DNA of 64,000 nt, from assembly GCA_004791255.1 (NCBI GenBank), contig SRUQ01000005.1, positions 416,065 to 480,064 on the forward strand, written 5' to 3'. Below are positions 52,226 through 60,555 of this stretch, piece after piece; position 1 is the stretch's first letter; each line of letters begins with the position of its first letter. The stretch comes from a bacterium M00.F.Ca.ET.205.01.1.1. Lineage in GTDB: Bacteria; Pseudomonadota; Alphaproteobacteria; Rhizobiales; Rhizobiaceae. The notes beneath the pieces are model-generated. The model ran no database searches and was not told the origin of the DNA. It worked only from the letters and a program-made list of their open reading frames with translations. The translations under genes were made by a program, and so were the position numbers.

Positions 52226-52576
52226 GAAGATCGGCGACCGGTTCGATCTTGATGTGCCGATGCTGCCGCGCATGCGCCGGGGCTTTTCGTCAGGCGTCAC
52301 GCGCCAGGCCTGCGCAGGCTGCTGGTGGAGCGGGCTTTGCAGCGCCTTGGCCGGCGGCGGCTACCAGGATGCGCTGATGTGCTGAAAACCCGGCATTGAC
52401 CGGCGCCGACTTTGGGCCGAAAATCTACGGTGGAGCGCCATCCTTTGTTAATCGGCTGACCCGATTGTGAATTTGAGGCGGATTGAAGCGCGACCCCAAA
52501 AAGGCCATGCTTTGCCTCGAATGATCGAATCTACGTCGATCCCGCTGACGCGGTGATGGCGCGTGCTGAAAGGGAT
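52226..52576. other. Intergenic region between polyprenyl synthase and TPR genes
   Basis: About 350 bp without a supported gene. AAGATCG / CGATCTT (52227-52233, 52244-52250) is a weak 7-bp hairpin just after the polyprenyl synthase stop. A 41-codon frame at 52260-52385 was seen but has no site or family to support it. The rest presumably holds the promoter of the TPR gene. Confidence 0.5.
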
Positions 52577-54358
52577 ATGATGCAGCAGGGACGTGTGCGC
52601 TGGCTGACGAGGCTGGCACTTGTGACGGGCATGGCGCTTTCGGCGCTGCCGGCCCATGCCACCACGCAGACCACCGAACCGGTCAAGATCACCTCGTTCT
52701 CGGGCGCCTATCTGGCTGCCCGGATCGCCGAAGGCGACAACGACCTCGACAACGCCATCGCTTATTACAAGCAGGCCCTGGCCTTCGATCCCGCCGACAC
52801 CGGCCTGCAGCAGAGCCTGATGCTGTCGCTGATCGCGCAGGGCCGCTTCGACGAATCTCTCGTCTATGCCGACAAGCTCAAGGAAGTTCCCGACGTCGAG
52901 CGCTTCTCGCGTCTGGCGCTGGCGGTCGATTCCTTCCACAAGAAGGATTTCACCAAGGCCCAGTACTGGCTGAAGCTGTCGGTGGAATCCGATCTCGACC
53001 GGTTGATCTCCGGCGTCATGTCCGGCTGGGCCCAGCAGGGTGACGGCGATGCGAGCGAAGCGATGGCCTCGATCGACAAGCTGCAGGGGCCGGACTGGTT
53101 CGGCCTGTTCAAGTCGTTCCATCGCGCCTTGATCGCCGATGCCTCGAACATGCCTGAAAAGGCCGACGCGATCTACGCCGCGACCATGCAGGACACGGCC
53201 GCCGGCAGTGCTGCGCCCGAAACCTGGATGCGCAATGCCCAGGCCTACGCCTCGTTCCTGGCCCGTAAGGGCGACAAGGCCAAGGCGATATCGGTGCTCG
53301 ACCAAGCCGAGGCGTTTTCGCCGGGCAAGCTGGAAATCGTCGCGTTGCGCGACAGGATCAGCAAGGGCGACAAGATCCCGCCTTTTGCCAGCGGCCCAGC
53401 CGACGGCGCCTCCGAAATCCTGCTCGATCTCGCGACCGCGCTCAATCGTGGCGGCGGCGAACCCTTCGTGCGCCTCTATCTGCAGTATGCGCTGGCATTG
53501 AAGCCGGACAGCGACGCCGCTCTCGTACAGCTCGCCGCCGTTGCCGAACAGCTCAAGGACGGTGAGGCGGCCATCGCCCTCTACCGTCGCATTCCCGCCT
53601 CCTCGCCGCTGAAGGAGCTGTCGGACCTGCAGCTTGGCCTCAACCTTGCCGATCTCGACCGGCATGACGAGGCGATCATGCACCTGAAGGCCTTCGTCGG
53701 GGCCCATCCCGACGACATGCGCGCCTATCTGGCGCTTGGCGGCGTCTATTCCTCGAAGGAGGATTTTCGCTCCGCCGCCAATCTCTATGACAAGGCAGTC
53801 GAGGCCTTGAAGACGCCGACCGCCGGCAACTGGAACATCTTCTACCAGCGCGGCATCGCCTATGAGCGGCTGAAGGAATGGCCCAAGGCCGAGCCGAATT
53901 TCCGCAGGGCGCTGGAGCTGCAGCCGGACCAGCCGCAGGTTCTGAACTATCTCGGCTATTCCTGGGTCGACATGAACACGAACCTCAAGGAAGGCCTGGC
54001 GATGATCCAGAAGGCCGTGGATCTCAGGCCGAGCGATGGGTACATCGTCGATTCGCTGGGCTGGGCCTATTTCCGCCTTGGCAGGTTCGACGACGCCGTG
54101 CGCGAAATGGAGCGCGCCGTCTCGCTCAAGCCCGAAGATCCGGTGCTGAACGACCATCTCGGCGATGCTTACTGGCGCGTCGGCCGCAAGCTGGAAGCCA
54201 CCTTCCAGTGGAATCAGGCCCGCGATTTGAAGCCGGATCCCGACGTGCTCGCCACCTTGCAGCAGAAGCTGATGAAGGGCCTGCCGCCGATCGAATCCAA
54301 CACGGCGCAGGAAACGCCGAAGGTAAAGCCCGAGCCGGTGCCAGCACCGAAGGGCTGA
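52577..54358 (+). CDS. Exported tetratricopeptide repeat protein
   Basis: A 593-aa protein. After a signal peptide (VRWLTRLALVTGMALSALPAHA), it is built of about ten TPR-like units (for example NAIAYYKQALAFDPADTGLQQ, EWPKAEPNFRRALELQPDQP, DAVREMERAVSLKPEDPVLN). The C-terminus is Pro/Lys-rich. Such proteins scaffold envelope complexes. Two adjacent ATG codons at 52577 and 52580 follow AAAGGG; the longer frame from 52553 lacks a site. A strong terminator follows. Confidence 0.88.
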   Translation: MMQQGRVRWLTRLALVTGMALSALPAHATTQTTEPVKITSFSGAYLAARIAEGDNDLDNAIAYYKQALAFDPADTGLQQSLMLSLIAQGRFDESLVYADKLKEVPDVERFSRLALAVDSFHKKDFTKAQYWLKLSVESDLDRLISGVMSGWAQQGDGDASEAMASIDKLQGPDWFGLFKSFHRALIADASNMPEKADAIYAATMQDTAAGSAAPETWMRNAQAYASFLARKGDKAKAISVLDQAEAFSPGKLEIVALRDRISKGDKIPPFASGPADGASEILLDLATALNRGGGEPFVRLYLQYALALKPDSDAALVQLAAVAEQLKDGEAAIALYRRIPASSPLKELSDLQLGLNLADLDRHDEAIMHLKAFVGAHPDDMRAYLALGGVYSSKEDFRSAANLYDKAVEALKTPTAGNWNIFYQRGIAYERLKEWPKAEPNFRRALELQPDQPQVLNYLGYSWVDMNTNLKEGLAMIQKAVDLRPSDGYIVDSLGWAYFRLGRFDDAVREMERAVSLKPEDPVLNDHLGDAYWRVGRKLEATFQWNQARDLKPDPDVLATLQQKLMKGLPPIESNTAQETPKVKPEPVPAPKG

Positions 54359-54380
54359 AATCGACGTCCTTGGAAATACG

Positions 54381-54405
54381 AACGGGGCTCTTCGGAGCCC
54401 CGTTT
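54381..54405 (+). terminator. Rho-independent terminator after the TPR gene
   Basis: AACGGGGCTC / GAGCCCCGTT arms, a TTCG tetraloop, then TTC. 10-bp perfect stem, 23 bp after the stop; also serves the convergent GNAT gene. Confidence 0.9.
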
Positions 54406-54428
54406 TCATTTGGGGCGCTGCAACGACC

Positions 54429-54890
54429 TCAGAACAGCTTGCGATAGACGACGAAGCCGGAGCGTTCGCCGACCTTGTCGTAGAGTTTCATCGCCGTGTG
54501 GTTGGTTTCGTGCGTCAGCCAGTACACCCGTCCCGAACCGGCCGCCTGCGCCCTGATGTAGACGCCCTCGATGAGCGCCCGGCCGACGCCTTTGCCGCGC
54601 GCGGCCTCGTTGGTGAACAGATCCTGCAGATAGCAGTTCGGCGCGATCGCCGTGGTGCTGCGGTGGTAGAGGTAATGCACGAGGCCGACGAGTCCACCCC
54701 GGCTTTCGGCAACCAGTGCGTGGACCGGCTCATAGGCATCGAAGAAGCGGGACCATGTCATGGCGGTGATGTCGCCAGGCAGGGCCGTCTCGCCCGAGCG
54801 GCCGTAGAACGCGTTGTAGCCGTCCCACAACGGCAGCCATTGTTCGAAATCCTGACGTGTGACGGGGCGGACGATGATGGAGCTGGGCAT
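54429..54890 (-). CDS. GNAT family N-acetyltransferase
   Basis: A 153-aa acetyltransferase. The acetyl-CoA loop is NEAARGKGVGRALIEGVY (R-x-x-G-x-G/A) with a preceding CYLQDLFT strand, and the C-terminal YWLTHETNHTAMKLYDKVG fits the family. ATG 54890 starts SSIIVRPVTRQDFEQW, the usual GNAT N-terminus; the longer frame is untypical. Substrate unknown. It is divergent from glyQ. Confidence 0.88.
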   Translation of the reverse strand: MPSSIIVRPVTRQDFEQWLPLWDGYNAFYGRSGETALPGDITAMTWSRFFDAYEPVHALVAESRGGLVGLVHYLYHRSTTAIAPNCYLQDLFTNEAARGKGVGRALIEGVYIRAQAAGSGRVYWLTHETNHTAMKLYDKVGERSGFVVYRKLF

Positions 54891-55084
54891 GGCTGAAACT
54901 CGTTGTCCCGGGCATGGGTGGAAGGGCCAAGCAGAACGCAGGGTATCATCAGCGGCAATGGGCCAGCCATTCACAAAGCTTTCGACATGTCCTGCGAGGT
55001 CACTGCCGCGCGCCTTGCTTGACGCTTCGCCGCCGTGTCTCTAGGACGGGCCGGCAAGCCAGCCTTTGTTGTCGAGGCCACCCC

Positions 55085-56029
55085 GTGACGATTGAAATCC
55101 CCGCCCATATGCATCCCAGCCGCTCGTTCCAGGGGCTGATCCTGACCTTGCACAATTACTGGGCCGCCTATGGCTGCGTCATCCTGCAACCCTACGACAT
55201 GGAGGTCGGCGCCGGCACCTTCCATCCGGCAACCACATTGCGCGCACTCGGGCCGAAGCGCTGGAACGCCGCCTATGTGCAGCCCTCGCGCCGCCCCAAG
55301 GACGGCCGCTATGGCGAGAACCCCAACCGGCTGCAGCATTATTACCAGTATCAGGTGATCCTGAAGCCCAATCCGCCAAACCTGCAGGAGCTTTATCTCG
55401 GCTCGCTGGCGGCGATCGGCGTCGACCCGCTGCTGCACGACATCCGCTTCGTCGAGGACGATTGGGAAAGCCCGACGCTGGGCGCCTGGGGGCTGGGCTG
55501 GGAGTGCTGGTGCGACGGCATGGAAGTGTCGCAGTTCACCTATTTCCAGCAGGTCTGCGGCATCGAATGCGCTCCCGTGGCTGGTGAACTGACCTATGGG
55601 CTGGAGCGGCTGGCCATGTATGTTCAGGGCGTCGACAATGTCTACGACCTCAATTTCAACGGCCGCGAAGGCGCCGACAAGGTCACCTATGGCGACGTCT
55701 TCCTGCAGGCCGAGCAGGAATATTCGCGCCACAATTTCGAGCACGCCAACACGGCGATGCTGCTGCGCCACTTCGAGGACGCCGAGGCCGAGTGCAAGGC
55801 GCTGCTCGACGCCGGCGCGCCGGCCTCGAACGACAATCTGCCGATGCACCGCATGGTCTTCCCGGCCTACGACCAGTGCATCAAGGCGAGCCACGTCTTC
55901 AACCTGCTCGACGCGCGCGGCGTGATCTCGGTCACCGAGCGGCAGAGCTACATCCTGCGCGTGCGCAATCTGGCGAAAGCCTGCGGCGAGGCGTTTTTGA
56001 AGACGCAGGCCGGCGGATTGGCGGCCTAA
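55085..56029 (+). CDS. glyQ: Glycine--tRNA ligase alpha subunit
   Basis: A 314-aa class II synthetase alpha subunit. Clear family segments: LILTLHNYWAAYGCVILQPYD, AYVQPSRRPKDGRYGENPNR, YQYQVILKPNPPNLQELYL, and GWECWCDGMEVSQFTYFQQV with the class II core. GTG 55085 has GAGG 7 bp upstream; ATG 55109 is an alternative. It precedes glyS, but a repeat and a small opposite-strand gene lie between them (56030-56544). Confidence 0.97.
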   Translation: MTIEIPAHMHPSRSFQGLILTLHNYWAAYGCVILQPYDMEVGAGTFHPATTLRALGPKRWNAAYVQPSRRPKDGRYGENPNRLQHYYQYQVILKPNPPNLQELYLGSLAAIGVDPLLHDIRFVEDDWESPTLGAWGLGWECWCDGMEVSQFTYFQQVCGIECAPVAGELTYGLERLAMYVQGVDNVYDLNFNGREGADKVTYGDVFLQAEQEYSRHNFEHANTAMLLRHFEDAEAECKALLDAGAPASNDNLPMHRMVFPAYDQCIKASHVFNLLDARGVISVTERQSYILRVRNLAKACGEAFLKTQAGGLAA

Positions 56030-56172
56030 GAGACCGTTTCGAACTCGCGCTGGCGAGTCATATGATGGTGGTTTCGAGAACCGGAGCGCAGCGGACGTTT
56101 GGGTCCGTGAGCACCGGAAGCGCAGAAAACGCCTTCAGATGGCCGCCAGAGCAGAGTTTCCAAACGGACTCT
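56029..56172. repeat. About 144-bp intergenic element with imperfect terminal inverted repeats
   Basis: The left arm (56029-56046, AGAGACCGTTTCGAACTC) pairs with the right arm (56154-56172, GAGTTTCCAAACGGACTCT) with few mismatches. Between them are CGGAC-N6-GTCCG and short direct motifs. It lies directly after glyQ. I recall that similar sequences recur in Mesorhizobium genomes, but this was not checked. Confidence 0.55.
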
Positions 56173-56350
56173 AAGCGGATACTTTCGACGGAGTGGCGGA
56201 CACGCCGGTCGGCGTCACGCTCTGGCTGCTGGTGCCGTCGATGGTGCGCAGGGCCTGCCGCACGCCCGGCATCGAGAAGGCGCCATGTGCCTGCGCGATG
56301 AAGCAGGCGCTGAGTGCGAGGATCTGAAGAAGTCTGGATGCCGTTTTCAT
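56171..56350 (-). CDS. Small predicted exported protein between glyQ and glyS
   Basis: A 59-aa frame, ATG at 56350 to TAG at 56171. Residues 1-24 form a signal peptide (KTASRLLQILALSACFIA, cleavage near AHGAF). The remaining 35 residues are Ser/Thr-rich (TIDGTSSQSVTPTGVSAT) with no known domain. Its stop lies in the right arm of the preceding repeat. Shine-Dalgarno is weak. Reality moderately likely. Confidence 0.5.
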   Translation of the reverse strand: MKTASRLLQILALSACFIAQAHGAFSMPGVRQALRTIDGTSSQSVTPTGVSATPSKVSA

Positions 56351-56544
56351 CGTCGTTCAGCCAATTGTTCCCTGCCTGAGCGTTGGTCGCTTCAGCGCTG
56401 CATTCGGTTCATGGAAATCTTTGATCCAAGGACGGGCGGAATCGCTTCATCCCGACAGGCCGGCTGAAATTCATGGAAAGGGTGACAGCGGCGAGCCGAG
56501 TTGCTATGCCCCGCGCGGACCATTTGCCGCGTGAGCTGACCCTG

Positions 56545-58923
56545 ATGCCTGACCTGCTTCTAGAACTTCGTTCCGAGGAAATTCCTGCCCGCATGCAGCG
56601 CAAGGCGGCGGGCGATTTGCGGAAGATGCTGACCGACGGTCTCGTCGAGGCGGGGCTGACCTATGAGGCGGCGCGCGAATATTGGACGCCGCGGCGCCTG
56701 GCGCTCGATATCCGGGGCCTCACCGCGCGCTCGAAGGATATTCGCGACGAGATCAAGGGCCCCTCGACGACGGCGCCCGAACAGGCCGTCCAGGGTTTCC
56801 TGCGCAAGGCGGGACTTGCGTCGATCACCGACGCACATATCCATTCCGACCCGAGGAAGGGCGATTTCTACGTCGCCCACATTTCGAAGCCGGGCAGGGC
56901 GGCCGAGGAGATCATCGCCGAACTGGTGCCTGATATCATCCGCGGTTTCCCCTGGCCGAAGTCGATGCGCTGGGGGCCGGCCTCGGCCAAGCCCGGCTCG
57001 CTACGCTGGGTGCGGCCCCTGCAGACCATCCTGTGCACCTTCGGCCCGGAAACCGAGGAGCCGGTCGTGGTCGATTTCGAGATCGACGGCATCCGCTCGG
57101 GCAATGTCACCTACGGCCATCGCTTCCATGCGCCGGGAGAAATCACCGTGCGCCGCTTCGACGACTATGTGTCGAAGCTCGATGCGGCCAAGGTCGTGCT
57201 CGACGCCGACCGGCGCAAGGAGATCATCCTCGCCGATGCCCGCAACATTGCTTTCGCCAACGGGCTCGATCTCGTCGAGGACGAAGGGCTGCTGGAAGAA
57301 GTGTCCGGCCTGGTCGAATGGCCTGTCGTGCTGATGGGCGAATTCGAGCAGGATTTCCTCGCCATCCCGCCCGAGGTTATCAGGCTGACCATCCGCGCCA
57401 ACCAGAAGTGCTTTGTCACCCGCCCGCAAGGCGCGGCGGATGAACTGTCCAACCGCTTCCTGCTGACCGCCAACATCGAGGCCAGAGACGGCGGCAAGGA
57501 GATCGCGCACGGCAACGGCAAGGTGGTGCGCGCCCGCCTGTCGGATGCGCTCTATTTCTGGAAGACCGACCAGAGCGACCTGCCCGATCTCGGCCAGCTC
57601 CAGGCATCGGCGGAGAAATTCGGCCTCGACCTGAAAAAGCCGCTCGACCAGCGCATGGCCCGCCTCGACCATCTCAACGTGACCTTCCACGCCAAGCTTG
57701 GCACGCAGGGCGAGCGGGTGGAGCGGATCAAGTGGCTGGCGGAGGAACTGGCGCCGGCCATCGGCGCCGACCCCGCGCTCGCGTGCCGTGCCGCCGTGCT
57801 CGCCAAGGCCGATCTGCAGACCGAGGTGGTCGGTGAATTCCCCGAACTGCAGGGCGCCATGGGCCGCAAATACGCGCTGCTCCAGGGCGAACAGCCGTCG
57901 GTCGCGGCTGCCATCGAAGAACACTACAAGCCGCAGGGCCCGTCAGATCGCGTTCCGACCGATCCGATGTCCGTCACAGCAGCGCTTGCGGACAAGCTCG
58001 ATACGCTGGTTGGTTTCTGGGCCATCGATGAAAAGCCGACAGGCTCGAAGGACCCTTATGCGCTGAGAAGAGCCGCGCTGGGGGTGGTCAGGGTCATCCT
58101 CGAAAACAAGCTCAAGCTCTCGCTGGGCGTTGCCATTGCGGCCACCGTCTCTTCGGCACTCGCTGCGTATGACCAGAAAGGCGATGAGGCTGAGAGCCGT
58201 GGCGTGGTCGCGATGCTCGATTCCCGTATTGGCGCCTATAAGGGGTCAAGCCGGCTGCTGTCGGAAGCGGGCTTGATTTCCAACTTGCTGAAAGGCGGGC
58301 TGTCCAAGGCAATGTCGGAAACCTTTGGCTCCTCAGATCAGGAACGAGAGTTTTTCGATGGCCAGCGTCTGATGGAACTGGAGGCGTCGCTGTCGCCATT
58401 CATCGCCGACCTTGTGTCCTTCTTCCATGATCGCCTGAAGGTCTATCTGCGCGATCAGGGCGCGCGCCACGATCTGATCGATGCCGTCATCACGCCAGCG
58501 TCTGACGACCTCCTGCAGATCGTGCGCCGGGTCGAGGCGCTGGGCTCCTTCCTCGACACCGAGGATGGCAAGAACCTGCTCGCCGGCACCAAGCGCGCGG
58601 CCAACATCCTGGCTGCCGAGGAGAAGAAGAAAACGCTGGTTGCCGGGACTGTTGAGCCGGCGCTATTTCGCGATAACGCAGAGAAGTCGCTGTTTGCAGC
58701 GGTCAATCAAGCCGAGAAGCAAGCCGGCGAAGCGATTAAGAACCAAGACTTTTCGGCCGCCATGCTGGCACTTAGCGTGCTGCGCGAACCCGTTGATTCA
58801 TTTTTCGAAGGTGTTCTCGTGAACGATGAGGACCAGGCCGTGCGCGCCAACCGCCTGGCGCTGCTCGCCCGCATCCGCGCGGCCACCGATCAGGTCGCGG
58901 ATTTCTCGAAAATCGCAGGCTAG
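56545..58923 (+). CDS. glyS: Glycine--tRNA ligase beta subunit
   Basis: A 792-aa subunit that binds tRNA-Gly. It starts MPDLLLELRSEEIPARMQ, as usual. Core segments include GPSTTAPEQAVQGFLRKAG, GFPWPKSMRWG, RANQKCFVTRPQ and the anticodon-binding end QAVRANRLALLARI. It is longer than the typical 690-740 aa: about 70-80 residues around 560-640 (LAAYDQKGDEAESRGVVAML onward) look inserted. From about 57950 to 58830 the codon use is less biased than upstream. ATG 56545 was preferred over the longer frame by family start. Confidence 0.95.
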   Translation: MPDLLLELRSEEIPARMQRKAAGDLRKMLTDGLVEAGLTYEAAREYWTPRRLALDIRGLTARSKDIRDEIKGPSTTAPEQAVQGFLRKAGLASITDAHIHSDPRKGDFYVAHISKPGRAAEEIIAELVPDIIRGFPWPKSMRWGPASAKPGSLRWVRPLQTILCTFGPETEEPVVVDFEIDGIRSGNVTYGHRFHAPGEITVRRFDDYVSKLDAAKVVLDADRRKEIILADARNIAFANGLDLVEDEGLLEEVSGLVEWPVVLMGEFEQDFLAIPPEVIRLTIRANQKCFVTRPQGAADELSNRFLLTANIEARDGGKEIAHGNGKVVRARLSDALYFWKTDQSDLPDLGQLQASAEKFGLDLKKPLDQRMARLDHLNVTFHAKLGTQGERVERIKWLAEELAPAIGADPALACRAAVLAKADLQTEVVGEFPELQGAMGRKYALLQGEQPSVAAAIEEHYKPQGPSDRVPTDPMSVTAALADKLDTLVGFWAIDEKPTGSKDPYALRRAALGVVRVILENKLKLSLGVAIAATVSSALAAYDQKGDEAESRGVVAMLDSRIGAYKGSSRLLSEAGLISNLLKGGLSKAMSETFGSSDQEREFFDGQRLMELEASLSPFIADLVSFFHDRLKVYLRDQGARHDLIDAVITPASDDLLQIVRRVEALGSFLDTEDGKNLLAGTKRAANILAAEEKKKTLVAGTVEPALFRDNAEKSLFAAVNQAEKQAGEAIKNQDFSAAMLALSVLREPVDSFFEGVLVNDEDQAVRANRLALLARIRAATDQVADFSKIAG

Positions 58924-59067
58924 GGGATCGGTTCAGCGGCATCGGAAACCGGTTTTCGGTGCCTTGAAAAAATATCGTCCGGCCGGTCGTTCGAGCCGGC
59001 TTACAGTCATATGACGATGACCTCTCCATGGCAAAAGGGACATGTTCCCCAACCCACGGAGGCTTCC

Positions 59068-59337
59068 ATGAATTCCGATCATGAAATCGAAGTGACTGAC
59101 GAAACCCCGGCCGCCGCCGAGGCGATTGAATCTGCTTCCGAAGCCGACCATGACGCCGCCGCTGCGGTCGAAGCCGCGGATCTGTCCGACGACGACGAGG
59201 ACGGCGATGATGAGGACGGTGAAGAGTCTGACGAGGACGAAGACAGCGTAACGGCCGAAGGCGACGACGCTGAAGACGACGAAGAATCCGAAGACGGCGA
59301 GTCCGAAGAGGACGACGACCAGGAAGAAGCGGCTTGA
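59068..59337 (+). CDS. Small very acidic low-complexity protein
   Basis: An 89-aa protein. The first 45 residues are Ala/Glu-rich (EAIESASEADHDAAAA); the rest is almost only Asp, Glu, Ser and Gly. Predicted disordered. GGAGG lies 6 bp upstream of ATG 59068. It follows glyS by about 145 bp and ends in a strong terminator. It may bind basic proteins or cations; no family recognised. Confidence 0.7.
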   Translation: MNSDHEIEVTDETPAAAEAIESASEADHDAAAAVEAADLSDDDEDGDDEDGEESDEDEDSVTAEGDDAEDDEESEDGESEEDDDQEEAA

Positions 59338-59363
59338 GATTTCAGTCCGGTTCTGTCGAGAAG

Positions 59364-59391
59364 AAAGGGCGGCGCATCAGCGCCGCCCTTT
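59364..59391. terminator. Bidirectional rho-independent terminator
   Basis: AAAGGGCGGCGC / GCGCCGCCCTTT, a 12-bp perfect stem with an ATCA loop, followed by TTTT. It ends the acidic protein gene and, on the other strand, the gene at 59415-59801. Confidence 0.95.
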
Positions 59392-59414
59392 TTTGTTGAT
59401 CTTCCCTGATGTGA

Positions 59415-59801
59415 TCAGTTTTCGAGAATGCTGACGCGCACGCTGTTTTCGTAGACGTCGACCTGGATCAGCGGTTCGCCGTTGACGATGGCGCGCTTGG
59501 TCGAGGAACTCATCGCGCCCGGCCGTTCCAGCATGCGTTGCAGGTTGGCGCGGTCGTCATTGGTGGTGAACCAGTCATCGCCCTCGTCATCGCTGTCACG
59601 GCGATGGAATTTGTGCCAGTTGGCGCGGTCTTGCCGCACCATCTGCGCGGCGCTGTCCAGCGCATAGCCGTCGCTCGCCTGATGATCGCGGTCGGAAATG
59701 CGCGCGACATAGGACCCCAGCATGTCGGCATGCGCGGCACCGGCGCCAAGCAACGATGCCAGGAGAAGCGCGGCCACGGTAACTGTCTTCGATTTTGTCA
59801 T
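59415..59801 (-). CDS. Predicted exported protein
   Basis: A 128-aa protein with a signal peptide (MTKSKTVTVAALLLASLLGAGAAHA, cleavage near AHAD). The mature part has RISDRDHQASDGYALDSAAQMV and a C-terminal IVNGEPLIQVDVYENSVRVSILEN that looks like a beta strand pair. AAGGGGG precedes ATG 59801. No family recognised. Confidence 0.75.
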   Translation of the reverse strand: MTKSKTVTVAALLLASLLGAGAAHADMLGSYVARISDRDHQASDGYALDSAAQMVRQDRANWHKFHRRDSDDEGDDWFTTNDDRANLQRMLERPGAMSSSTKRAIVNGEPLIQVDVYENSVRVSILEN

Positions 59802-59948
59802 GATCAACCCCCTTTGAACGATCAGTCCGATTTGCCAGAATTGCCCGGCGAAATTCAGGCGTCACCGGCGCGATATGCCGGGACGATTTGCCCGGCGATG
59901 GTGCGCAGGGCGCCGAACTGCCGTCAAGCCGTTCAGCGATTTGGCAGG

Positions 59949-60410
59949 CTACTTGACCTTGCCGATCCCGTTGGCGGGCTGCCGCTGCGCGGCTGCCGGT
60001 TCGGCGGGCTTCTGCGCGCTCGCTGCTGGTGCGGCCGACGCGGTCGCAGTGGCCGGGGCGGTTGCCGCGGCAGGGGCGGTTGCTGCCGCCGGCGCCTTGG
60101 CTTGCACGGGCGTCGAGAAGGCGCCGCCGACAACGCCGCCGCGAATGATCATCGGGCTTTGCAGGAAACCATGCTTGGTGTCGCTTCCGTCCGGGATAGC
60201 CGCCACCTTTTCATAGGTGACGTCGGGATCGCCGACCGCTACGACCGACTTCACATCGGCGGCCTTGGCGGTGTCCAATACTTTCAGCGTGATGACGGAA
60301 GGCGTCGACGATGGCGCGCCGGGATAGACCAGCGACGAGGCCTCGGCCCCGCCAGCGATCGTTGCCACAATGATCCCCAGCGTTCCCAACACCTGTACAG
60401 ACACTGACAT
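59949..60410 (-). CDS. Predicted exported protein with Ala/Pro-rich tail
   Basis: A 153-aa protein. The N-terminus is a signal peptide (MSVSVQVLGTLGIIVATIAGGAEA). The middle (SSLVYPGAPSSTPSVITL, VVAVGDPDVTYEKVA, GFLQSPMIIRGGVVG) is folded-looking. The last 50 residues are Ala/Pro/Thr repeats (KAPAAATAPAAATAPATA), a likely flexible linker. AAAGGGAG lies 3-10 bp upstream of ATG 60410. It shares a 145-bp gap with the divergent Sua5 gene. Confidence 0.75.
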   Translation of the reverse strand: MSVSVQVLGTLGIIVATIAGGAEASSLVYPGAPSSTPSVITLKVLDTAKAADVKSVVAVGDPDVTYEKVAAIPDGSDTKHGFLQSPMIIRGGVVGGAFSTPVQAKAPAAATAPAAATAPATATASAAPAASAQKPAEPAAAQRQPANGIGKVK

Positions 60411-60555
60411 AGCTCCCTTTGCCCAGAAGCCGCACCATAGCCGGTGGCGATTGATGCCGGCTTTCATCGAAACGTAGCATTTTAGGAATTGATAAATCGC
60501 CAATGGCCGGCTTGCCCCAGGGGCGCTGCCGTACTACGCACCCGGCATCCGCGAG

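Noticed and set aside
52260..52385. A 41-codon frame with several Trp/Cys in the gap after the polyprenyl synthase gene.
   Set aside because: No Shine-Dalgarno, no recognisable family, and normal chance length for this GC content.
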